The notes under the pieces are model-generated. The model had not been told where the DNA came from. It ran no database searches and worked only from the letters and a program-made list of their open reading frames with translations. Below are positions 37,456-47,920 of a stretch of DNA of 64,000 nt, piece after piece. A program made the translations under genes and the position numbers. The stretch's first letter is position 1. Each line of letters opens with the position of its first letter. This DNA comes from Chamaea fasciata (lineage: Eukaryota; Chordata; Aves; Passeriformes; Sylviidae), in contig JARCOQ010000007.1 in assembly GCA_029207755.1 (NCBI GenBank), positions 42,179,656 through 42,243,655 on the forward strand. The letters run 5' to 3'.

Positions 37456-39930
37456 CAGTACTTTGCGTAATTTTTTTGTTCTTATAATTTATCTACAACC
37501 ATTCCATTATGTGATCATAATTGTATTTCTAAAGTCTTAGAGACATAATGTTTATCTCCAGAAGTACTGTGAGGAATGAAATGGTAATGTGGCTTTTGAG
37601 GGCAGCAATTTTATGGGACAAATCAGCACAAGACAAATTCTTGAAAAACTTTTAAAATCCTTTTTGGCACACTAGCCTTAAAGAAAGAAGAGGAAAAGTA
37701 AGATAGATTGAATGCTGAGTTCACTTCATTATTTATAAATAAAATGTTTCTCAGTTTTCTACGAGATAGTGCCAGCACTTGATGTCACTTGGAGGTTTCA
37801 AAAACATTCATTAATGGTTGCTGTTTCATAAAAGTTTTTGGGGCACCCAGTGAATACCAATATAGAGAGGAAAAAAATTGCACTGTCTGTTAAAATTCTC
37901 TTGAACCCTTTTGGACCATGTAGCTTGTTTGCTCTGTGTGGCTCTGTATTCACCTTTTTCCTTACTGTATAGTTAGGATTTTCTTTTCCTATAGCTACAA
38001 AATGAATGTTAGAGGTAGTGGCTCAAAGGTAAATCTTTCTCTGTCACATACTTACTGGTCTAGTTAATACCTTTGTTTGGTTATGTGGAAAGAAAATCCT
38101 CCAGCTGAATGTGCAGGGAAAGGAATGAAAGGTTATGTCCATCATGAAATGTTAAACTGCAATGGTAAAGCTTGTCTTACAGATTTAGAAGGAAGGTAGG
38201 TCTTGGTAAAAGCTGTTTTTAATGAAGTGTTGTAGAGCAAGAAACTAGAATTGAAGAGATGTTGAAAATAAATTGTGAATTTGCCCCTTGTGTCCATAGT
38301 CACTGTTCTTTGTTGTAGGATTTTCTCTGTGCTTTGCTTTACTTTATTTTTTTTTCTTCTGCCAGGAATGCATAAACTGATTGTTAATTTTTTCATAGTG
38401 TCTGGTGCCCTGAAGATATAAAATATCCTAAATAAACTGTATATTGGGGTCTGTATGTGCAGTTTGGCTTCAGTAGCCCTACCTTTGACATATTGTGTTG
38501 TGTTTTATTCTGGTAATTGGAACAAAACCATTTTCATGACAAGTTCCTACTCAGCCCAAATAAAAGTCTCAGAAACTGTGATTCTGCAAAACTTGAATTA
38601 AAGAGGCACAGGGAGTTCTGCCCAAGAGTTGTCTGAAGAGAGCTGGAATAGGCTGTCCATAAGAACCATGTTTTTTTTTTTTTTAGACAAATTTTTGCAC
38701 TTCTTAAATGCAAAAAGTATTACACTGCTTTTAGAAGGGCTGTCTTCTCTGGCTCTTGGAGGGGTGCCTCTTGGGATAGGGAAGGCACCAGTTTGCTCAT
38801 TTCCCTCTTCTCTCCATCAGACTAAAGGCCACTGGCATTTTGCAGTCCTCTGCTTCCAGAATCTTATCTCTTTCCCAGTTTGCCCTCTTATCACTAGCCC
38901 TTTAAATAGGTCTTTTCCTTCAAGCCCTGGGAAGGGAAATGGTCAAAGGTGCTATCTCCTTGTCCTCTGAGGAGAAATCAGAAACATTTTCTCATTCTGC
39001 AGAGATAAATTGAACTTCCCACCATCCTTTTCCCCACCTGCAAGTTTTTATCTTTGCCTCATTAAGCTTGTAGGCTTGAAGGTATGCAGCTTTCACTCTG
39101 CTGAATACCTTTTAATCCTTCTTCTTCTTCTGTGGTGGTAATCTGTTTCATTAGAAAATGAGCAGCTCCTCATCTTACCTGCTCATGCCATACCTTCACC
39201 AAAGTGGACTCTTCTTGAAGCAGACACAGTTTGCCAAAGAAACTTGATGTATTGATGGGAATTAAAAAGCAATTTGAGAGATCATCCAGAAGGTTGATTG
39301 TTAAGCAGTATCTTGCAAAACCACAATAATAGTAGCCAGGTTACCTGGTCACTATATATTATTTGAATCTTTGATGAAAAATTAATCATGTGTTCTTTGG
39401 TAATTGCTATGCAGGTAAAGATAATTACATAGTTGCCAGCAAAATATTCACTAAAACAGTGTTGGGAGTTCACTTACTTCATATGTCAAAGAAGTAGTAA
39501 AGCTGTGCCAGCAATGCTTTTATCTGAAATAAATCTTTGTTAACTGAAGCTTCATTTATTTTTGGGCTAGCATAAGAAACACTGGTTGTTTTCAAATGGC
39601 ATCTGAATTCATGTATCTGCTGGGAGCAGCAATCCACTTACCCCACGTTCCCATGAAAAAAGAAAGATGATACTGATATCTTGAAGAAAAGTCCCTTCAA
39701 AGAATGAGAGTGTGAATGTACATGAAACTTTCTATCCAGCATATATTTGGCCCAGTCTAAAATTTACTGTTGTAATGAGAGAAAAGCCAAGATGTTTACT
39801 GCTTCAGTGCTAAACTTCAAGTAGTTGAACCGCTGTTCATGGCCTCTTCAGCTACAAGACTGTTTGATTTCCTTTCCTAAAACAGTGTTGTAGTCTGACA
39901 CCAGGAAACGAGGTGTTAGGAAAAAAATGT

Positions 39931-39951
39931 AAAAAAAAAAAAAAAAAAAAA
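39931..39951. repeat. A21 homopolymer
   Basis: Twenty-one A after GGAAAAAAATGT. No retrotransposed gene was recognised upstream, so it is treated as a simple run. Confidence 0.95.
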
Positions 39952-41352
39952 GGTCTTGAAGATACAAGGAATTTGTGATGAGTACTTTGGTGTGAGTAAG
40001 CTTTGAAATGTAAGGTAAAGCAGGAATCAGAAAGATCTCTCTGAGAAATTGAAACGTGGTGAGATTTTCAGAAAAAGATTTTTTGACACCTGGAGATCGG
40101 ATTAAATCCAGGAGAGGAATCCAAGGTAGCCATCAAGTACCAGAGGAGAGGTTTCTTTCTTGTTGCTATGATTTGCTAATGTGAATGTAATAAAGTAGCT
40201 ATGTAGTTTGGGTAACAGCCCTGAAAAATGGGGTCCTTTGCCCACTAATCAGATATGTAATGAAGTAAATGGAACAGAATTTTCCCATGACCCGTCATTA
40301 TATCTTAGGTTTTTTTCAAGGAATATGTGTTTGTGTAGAAGATGGCCATCAACTCTCTGTTGTTGTTTCAATTTTATCATATGGATAGGTAGCAAACGTA
40401 TTGACTTCCTGTATGATACATTTTAGTTCTGCCTGTCTGTACCAGTTTTGGATCTGTGCAGTGCACGCAATATGCCTTCATAATTGTTGACACCAGCATA
40501 CTGTACCTCTCCTTACTGAGTGCTTGAGTATGCATTCCTGTTAATTGTACAGTGACAAGAATTTCTGTCACTATTTAAATCAGTAGTATTAAATGCATAT
40601 GTCTAATCTGAGTATACTCTGGGTGGGTATTTTACAACCTAAAGTCATTAAATATGACCATTACTTGGAGCCCCCCGCGGGGAGCTGCAGAAGGAAGTGT
40701 TGTGGCTACTACAACAGGCTTTGCCTGCTCTTCCCTTTCAATCAGTGACTGGTAGAAAGTTTTGGGAAAACACTGCTTTTTTGGTAAGGCGCTGCCAATA
40801 AAGTGTGTGTGATGGAGAAAAATAAGATGGGCTGCTCCTGTCTTTTAGGTAGCTTCCCTCTGATTTTCAAAGTCAGCTAATGACATTGCTACTCCCTTCG
40901 ATTTTCATTCATCTTCTAACTGCATTCTTCCTGCTGTATCCCACAATTATTTTTTGGAGGGTAAGGACTGTTTGTTTCCCAAGCAGAATAACAGAACAAA
41001 ACAGGTGTTGAGATAACAGCCTGTCTGTGGCTGCATTTTATATAACAAGTGACTAGTAATAATCAGTAGAGATGTTGCTCAAATCACTCTTTATCCACAT
41101 CTCCTGATTTTTGTTGCCTGGTTTCTCACCTGTCTTCTGTGATGTTTTACGGGAACAAATGAGTCACTGTCTTCAGGTGAATGCTGTAAAGAACAGTGTG
41201 AAAGTGATTGCATTGAAGCAGAACCAATGAAATATGTCCTTACCAAGCTCAAAATGATACTTCTGTGTATTCTTCAGTGCCATCTACCGGCAGAATTACC
41301 CACTAGAGACTTACAGGCCAGGAACAGTCTCCTAAGTGGCAGCAATTTAAAA

Positions 41353-41377
41353 ACATTTGTTTCTTTTCTTCTTTTAG
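41353..41377 (+). promoter_or_regulatory. NRXN3: 3' splice site of the LNS6 exon
   Basis: A nearly pure pyrimidine tract (TTTGTTTCTTTTCTTCTTTT) runs directly into AG and then GAG. This is a strong acceptor, consistent with constitutive inclusion, and contrasts with the acceptor of the SS4 exon. Confidence 0.9.
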
Positions 41378-41549
41378 GAGCAAGGCAAGATTGGTGTAGT
41401 CTTCAATATTGGCACAGTGGACATCTCTATTAAAGAGGAAAGCACACCTGTAAATGATGGCAAATACCACGTAGTACGCTTTACCAGGAATGGTGGCAAT
41501 GCAACACTTCAGGTTGACAGCTGGCCAGTGAATGAACACTACCCCACAG
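41378..41549 (+). CDS. NRXN3: Neurexin-3 LNS6-domain exon immediately before splice site 4 (partial CDS)
   Basis: This exon encodes 57 residues plus one base, starting [10 protein letters not shown] and ending VNEHYPT, with the final G opening the next codon. Neurexins are presynaptic single-pass adhesion receptors; LNS6 is the ligand-binding domain shared by alpha and beta forms and binds neuroligins, LRRTMs, cerebellins and others. The motifs [21 protein letters not shown] and WPVNEHYP are neurexin LNS6 hallmarks. [15 protein letters not shown] and PVNEHYPTG fit NRXN3 rather than NRXN1, which as I recall has KFNVGTDDIAIEE and PVIERYPAG. N-A-T at residues 41-43 is a potential N-glycosylation sequon. 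The exon is bounded by AG at 41376-41377 and GT at 41550-41551, phase 0 at the start and phase 1 at the end. Compared with human NRXN3 as I remember it, there is S for R after KEE and S for N before WPV. The rest of the gene lies outside the window. Confidence 0.96.
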
Positions 41550-41555
41550 GTACAT
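41547..41555 (+). promoter_or_regulatory. NRXN3: 5' splice site of the LNS6 exon (CAG|GTACAT)
   Basis: The exon ends CAG and the intron begins GTACAT. CAG and GTA match consensus, but +4 is C and +5 is A instead of A and G, so pairing with U1 is only moderate. This donor must join to the SS4 exon 22 kb away or to a more distal exon. Confidence 0.85.
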
Positions 41556-44500
41556 ATATTTTTCTTTTTGTTTTTCTCTTTCAGTGTATCTGTACCTATA
41601 AACTAATGTTTAATAACAACTGGTTGCTATATAAATCTTTGTTGCTTCATCTCGCCAATAAATTCCTGAGCCTGCTGATGCATATTCTGTCTCTTGGAAA
41701 ACAAACTAATGGTCTTTTACACTGGAAGAATAAGCATGCCAGCTGTGTGGTATGATGCGCATATTTCACAGTTCTATTCATGCTGTTTCAGAGGTCTCTA
41801 AGTGAATCTTGGTTCTACACAGAATTACAAAGCAGTTCAATGACAAACTTGGTTTTGCTACTTGTGATATTTTCTAAATATTTAGGGTAGAAAAGTTTTG
41901 AACAGACTTGTTGAGAAGGAGCAGTGACTCTAGCCACACCCCAAATACTGTCAATATAAATTTAAAGTAGAAATGTAAGGAATGTGAAAGATTAAGCAAG
42001 TATTTGTGCAGACCTTATGCTTGCCTCATAATTTTTATCATCTGAATTTTAATTTCTCTCTTAGGTTCGCAGATACAAAGGTTAACACACCATCCAACCA
42101 AAACTGACAACTCCTGGTTGACTTTCTGCCAAAATGCAGTGGAAAAATTCAGTGTCTTTGGAAATTATTACCCTAAATCCACCAGAAATAGTGAATAACT
42201 GGCTCTTGATCCACTGTCACATGTTTTATCCCACCACAAGCAAATCACAATCTCATGGCACTTTATGTCACCATGCTAAAGGATCAAACTTCTTCCAGGT
42301 GAAAAACAGATTGCTCTGTGTGGTGCTGACAGTGCACTAGATAGCTGAGGTGTGATGATGAGTATGGTTATAAAAGGAAGAATGAACGCAAGAAAAGATC
42401 TCCAGTGTTAACCACGTTCTTCTTGTTCATATGTTGCCTAAGATCAAGCCATGATCTTCTTGGTTTTCAATGCTGAGTCTAAAAAACGTTCAGTTCTTTA
42501 TTTCTAGGTCATACAGTAGTAACTCAGGACAGAAGGAAGATTTCTTGCTAGTTGTGTAGGAATTGTTCAAAAGAAACTTAAACTGAAAGTATAGGAAATA
42601 TCCTAACTTGAGGTTATATACTAATTTGTGTGACATACGAATAGATTACTCCAAGGGGATGACTTCATCTCTTCTACTCCCTCAGAAAGCGCACAAGAAA
42701 GTTTTAAAATGTGAGTCATCTATACTGTATTGCTCTCTACCATGTGTCCCTTTGTCAGTGTTTTGTTAGGTATATGCAAAAGGATACATTTCAATTATTA
42801 ACCTTATTTGTGTGAAAAAATTCTTTTCAAAAAATGCCATGACAGATATGCTGAGTTAGGTTCTAGCTTTTCTATCCTTTATTTTGAGAGGAAACTGGGC
42901 TGAGAAAGGTCCAACTGAGGATCTTTCTTCTGCTCCTTTCATCAATTATTTTGTAAAATACCTCCAATCCAGTTGGCAGCCAATTACAGTGACTACAAAC
43001 CCTATGAATAAATTTTCTTCTTATATTGCTTGCTGTAGTGAGTCTCTGGTGTAAAGAAACAAAATATCCAGCTCAATGCTTTAGAGATTTTTTTTTTTAA
43101 AGGGAAAATAAATCACACTCAGAGACTACCTCAGTACCCTGGTCTTCTGCCTTGGCTAAAGATATTTCTGTGTTTTCATTAGAAGATGTATGGTTTTATG
43201 GCATCAGCATTAATCTTATGTTCTGGGCTAGTACTGCGTGTATGCAGTTGTACTCTAAGAAAAAAGAACGCCTTTATCTTCCAGACACCTTTTCCTTTCT
43301 GTGCATGTATTTCAATTTTTGTCTGTTTGTAGATGGTGAATTTTTTAGCCAGTCCCTGTGAAAATAAGGCTTATGGGACCATACTTCGTGTGTGCAAGTT
43401 TCTCCCTTATTTGTTTCCTACTTCTTTCAAACAAATATTTTAGCCAAATAAATAAAAAAAAAAATTAAAAAAGGCAAAAACCAAAAAACCAAAAGATATT
43501 ACATTGCTTTGGGAAAAAACCTAAGCAAACCAATCAACAAACAAAAAACAACCAAGGGAAGAGGGCAATGTTCCAGCCTTCCCAGAGGAAAGGACTGTGG
43601 CTTGATGTCAATTCATGTTAAATGCCAGAATATCCATATAATAGAGTGGCATTATGAATGCCTAAGATTCAGAAAAGATTCTGAATGAATGAATGAACCA
43701 ATAATTACAGGAAACCAATACTTATTAGTCCCATTTTCTGAGCAGTCAATGGTTTAAAAAAAAGACTGAACAGGAGCTTTTGAAATTAATTTCTTGTTGT
43801 CTTTCACAAACCAAACTTGCACTACTGTTTTATTGTTTATTGTTTTGGTCTGACTGCAAGACCAAACCTTTGTTCAGCAGAGATTCAGCTCTATAAAAGC
43901 TTTGTGGTTGGATGGACCCAGGATAATCCAGTGTGTTTCAACTGGAACCTGCTGAAAATTTAAATTCATATCAAACCTGAGTAATAGTAGCTAAGAAATC
44001 CCCTGTGTTTCGCATGGGATCATGTGAATTCTGGAAACACAGTTATCTGTAGTGGTTAAAAACGTTGCATTTTTAGACCATGCTTGTTTGGGCACACTGT
44101 GTTGTCTGTAAAATGAACAATTTCACGTGTACTTGGTTTTCCACACAGTGCTACAGCCTAATGTTTATAAATTTTATAAACTATCTAATGTATTTTCTTT
44201 GTCATCACACATGGTGCAATCTTCAGTCAGGGCTGCAGTCTGAATGGCATTTCCATGCTCCTCTCTGAGTTTTATTACTTGTGGAAGGATTATACATTAG
44301 ACTCATAATTACTTGCTCAATGAAAAGTACAAATAATAGTTGGATATTCACTAAATGAGCAAAGTGAGAGAATATTGGCTTTCCTTAAAATACAGTCTTT
44401 AGTTAAATTGAAATTAACTGAAACTAGCCCAATGGGAACAAAAGGCTCCAAAGCTCTATTTTTACAACTTCAAATAAAATACAAGGAAAATAGAATGACA

Positions 44501-46439
44501 ACAAACTTAAAACTCAGGCTCTGACATTTTATAGACATTTATGCATCCAGTTGCATTCCAGTCACCTGCAACATGAACTTTCTACTTTCCTGTAAGGAAA
44601 AGGGTTGGAGAAAAATGGTGAAGGAGTGAATTAACTTGGAGCTAAAGTTGGCTTTGTGACTGAAGTAATCGAAATTGCTAGGGATGATCTCTCATCTTTA
44701 GTCCTGTTTCAAAGTTCCAGAGCTTCTGTTACTGGACATTAAGAACAGTGGCCCAGTATAGGTATCTGAGACAAAGCTCCTGAGAACTGGGAGATGTCAC
44801 AAAGGTAGCGTTAGTGTAGAGGCTGCTATCTGCAATTCAGCAGTTGTGGTTCAGCCAAAACCATTGAGCTGTTTGTGATTTATTTGCAATAGTTTTGCCC
44901 TTTCTCCTCTCCCTCAAGAACACGAGATGAGCTTTTTCCATAGGCTATACTGGTAGCCAGTTTCTTCATGCTTGATTCATTAAGTTGGTTATCACAATGT
45001 GACCGAATTTTTCTCAGTCAGGTTATAAGACTTTTTGCTGTAGCCTGAAGTACAGGTTTCTATGGCTGCCTCCCCTTCTGTTGTCTCACGTGCTTTCATC
45101 CTTTTGTGTACATTCCAGAAAACAGATTGTGTCGTTGTTATTTTCCTGTTTGTAAGTTCCTGGGGAGAGTTTTCTCTGTATCTAAATTAATATTTTAATG
45201 ATGAAATTGGAGTAATTTTGGACCCAGACTTCAAAAAGAGGAAGTATCTGACATGTTTTGGTTTTGATTAAAATGAAACCCATCAAATTCGAGACAGTTT
45301 ACAGAAATTTTCAGAATAGTTAAAAATCTTTTGTCTTTTTACAGAGCTGGGATACCTTCATCCCTAAGTTTTCATTAGTTCTTAGGCGGGACAGATTTTT
45401 TTACTTTGTTCAGCATCTTTCCTTGCAAAGAAATACTTTGTGTGATGCCAGATCTGTAGCGTATGCCAAAACAAGAGTGATATTCCTGTTCATTCATCCA
45501 GGCACCAACTACATTTTCTGCAGTGAAAAACCCCCCAAAAATAAGTGAAGAAAAGCTATAAAGCAAGAGTATCCATGACAAAAATATTAAGATCTTTTTG
45601 AAGTAATGTTTTAAAGGAGTAGATTAAAGGAAAGAAGGCAACAGGTAGGAAGGAGCTGTCATTTAAAGGAATGCATTATCTAGCAAGACAAGTTTAGCCT
45701 GGATTTTTTATTGCATTTTAGAAACAAGAAACAAGACATTATTAAAGTGGACTATTATCAGGATTTGTTATTTCATCCATACAGTACATATTTTATATTT
45801 TTCCGCTTTATCATTCTTGAGTTATCTCTGTCTTCTTCTAGTACTCTTTGCCCTTTTAAATTACATTGTTCTGCAGGGGTTTTGCTGTGGATAAAAGAAA
45901 AAAAAATATTTCGTCCTCTGTGCCCCTATTTCATTTGGTCTCTGAAGTACATTTCTGAGAGGAAGTTGTATTTCTGGAAAAGCTGGACAGTTGCCTCTTG
46001 GCAGCAGAACTGACTGTTCTGGCAGGTTGTGTGACCAGATAAGTGCATACCTATAAAACAAAAAGTTTATTCTGGGACCCTGATATCTGTGCTGGGATTT
46101 TCAAAGTAGTTCCAGTTTCAAGGATTGAATGTTTCTGAACTGTTGGGCATATCTACTTTTTTCAATTTCATTTGAAAGCAATCCAGTTTGAACTACATTT
46201 TTGTTAGTCTATGTGAGACAAAGTTTTTGTCAAAAAAAATAAGCTTTCTAGAAACAGGTCAAAGTGATAGTGGTTTAGATTCTCCTACCTATCTAAAATG
46301 GAAAAAGCATCAACCTTGCCTTCCTAAAATGTTTTTCTTCGTTTGCTTGTTGGAATCATCTGGAGTAGCCACACACTTTTTGTAAGATAGGGGAGAAAAC
46401 TGGCTGAGCTCTTACTTGCTTCTTTTGATAATTTTTCTA
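41550..46439. other. First part of the SS4 intron, no recognised elements
   Basis: Mostly unique intron. The exon frame stays open to a stop at 41753-41755 (see findings). An A-rich block lies at 43.4-43.6 kb and a four-unit TGAA run at about 43683-43697. Confidence 0.6.
43446..43556. repeat. A-rich low-complexity block with AACCAAA motifs
   Basis: A runs are broken by C, for example GCAAAAACCAAAAAACCAAA and ATCAACAAACAAAAAACAAC, with a short unique stretch in between. It resembles the block at 21.2 kb. Confidence 0.75.
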
Positions 46440-47920
46440 GCTAACTGAAGGAATACTGAAGGGTGCTAGCAGCATGACCCCTCTCAGTTATGTAACAAGG
46501 GATGTGGTGTCTGGGGCGGTCCCTGCTGACTGGAACCTCGCCATTTCTATTCCAGTCTATAAGAAGGGTGTGAGAAAAGATACAGGGAGCTACAGATCTG
46601 TTAGTGTAAACTCAGATCCTGGAAAAATTATGAAGACAATACTGTATGCTATTTAAAGGCATTCAAAGAATAATGCAATCATAAAGCACACTCAACGTGG
46701 GTTCACACATGGAATGTTCCATTTGACTAATTTGATGTCTTTCTATTGTAAGGTCACATGCCTCATGGATGAAGGGAAGGTGGTGGCTCTAGTTTTTCCT
46801 GGATTTTAGTAATGCTTTTGATACCATCCCTCACAGCACCATTCCAGACAAGTTGCCCAGCTGTGGTTAGAAACTGGCTGAACAGCAGAGTTCAAAGGGC
46901 TGTGGTGGATGGGGCTATATCTGCCTGGCAGCTGGTCACCAGAGCTGTTCTTCAGGGTTCATTCAGTTCTAGGGACAGTTCTATATATTCATTCTTCTGT
47001 GGTAAGGTCGTCTATCTCATGGATGAAGGGAAGGTAGTGGATGTAGGAAGTTTGCTAATGAGACTAAATTGGGAGGTGCTGTTGGCCCCCTCAGGGGAAA
47101 GGAGGCCTTGCAGGGGATTCGAGCTGGGTGGGAGCATTGGACTGTGATTAATGAGGGATAAAATTAAGCAAGAACAAATTCTGGAATCTGCTCCTGGGGC
47201 AGAGTAACACCAGGCATTTTTATGAATTAGGAGAGGAGTGGCTGGAGATCAGCCCTGAAGAAAGGTTATTTTTTATGGTGGGCAGCAGTTCAGTGTGAGT
47301 CATCTGTGGACCCTGACAGTGAAAACAGCAAACCATGTCCTGGGGGGCATAAAAACCAGCGCAAACAGCCAGGCAAAAAGTGGTTGTCCTGTTCTATTCA
47401 GCATTGGTGTGGTCTCACCTCAGTGAGACCTCACAGTAGTGCCCCACAATTTGAGAAGGATGTGAACATCCATGAAAATGTCCAGAGGACAGCAACAAAG
47501 CTGGTGACAGGGCTGGAAGGCATGTCCTCTGGAAAGTGGCTAAGGACTTTGGGGTCGTTGAGTTTGGAGAAAAGCAGGGTAGGGGTGACATTGCTCTTTA
47601 CAGCTTTCTGAGAAGTGGGAGCAGAGACTGGTGCTGAGCCATTTTTTCCATGGTACTTAGTGATGGGACATGTAAGAATGTTTCAAAGCTGTGCTAGAGG
47701 AGGTTCACAATAGATCTCAGGAAGCATTACTTTACTGACAGACTGGCCAAACAGAACCATTTTTCTTTTTCTAGAGAGATTGTCGGCAAGCCTCATGCCC
47801 CTAAGTATTTAATACGCATTTGGACAATGCCCTTAGGAACGTGCTTTGACTTTTGGCCAGCCCTGATTGAGCTAGATAATCATTGTAGCTATTTTCCAAA
47901 CATTCTAGTCTAGTCTAAAC
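46440..47920 (+). mobile_element. CR1 LINE, 5'-truncated ORF2 and 3' UTR (copy 2)
   Basis: This is a longer CR1 relic with a preserved 3' end. Reading order: SGAVPADWNLAISIPVYKKG (46520-46577), a segment with ACTCAACGTGGGTTCAC (46689-46705), AFDTIPHS-like coding (46810s), RVQRAVVDGA and WQLVTRAVLQGS (46890-46960), HKNQRKQPGK (near 47350), KDVNIHENVQRTATKLVTGLEGMS (near 47460-47530), GSLSLEKSR, then the 3' UTR with GCATTTGGACAATGCCCTTA (47817-47836) and the terminal CATTCTAGTCTAGTCTAA repeats at 47901-47918. Frameshifts and stops break the frame many times, and the catalytic FxDD region is replaced by a duplicated segment (see findings). Not functional. Confidence 0.9.

Larger units (their letters stand above)
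31741..41352. other. Intronic sequence leading to the LNS6 exon
   Basis: Contains T25, T21 and A21 runs, the T13G17 junction and one possible MIR. A small perfect palindrome CCCCGCGGGG occurs at about 40674-40683. No exon for the preceding LNS6 segment was found. Confidence 0.55.
1..41377 (+). other. NRXN3: NRXN3 intron, 3' part (upstream of the LNS6 exon)
   Basis: The whole segment is AT-rich noncoding DNA ending in a good 3' splice site at 41377. The preceding LNS6 exon, which should encode the sequence ending LQLHI, was looked for by eye on the + strand and not found, so this intron is inferred to be longer than 41.4 kb. None of the open frames here has a recognisable domain except inside the CR1 relic near 1.5-2.5 kb. 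Repeats recognised inside it are listed separately. Confidence 0.85.

Noticed and set aside
37435..37460. T21 followed by CAG looked like a strong splice acceptor.
   Set aside because: No neurexin or other recognisable coding sequence follows; the next 200 bases are AT-rich with stops in all frames.
40671..40686. CCCCGCGGGG palindrome as a possible regulatory site or CpG-type start.
   Set aside because: It is isolated, with no CpG-rich surroundings or promoter-like context.
47306..47611. 101-codon plus-strand frame.
   Set aside because: It is part of CR1 copy 2 (C-terminal reverse-transcriptase region), not a separate gene.
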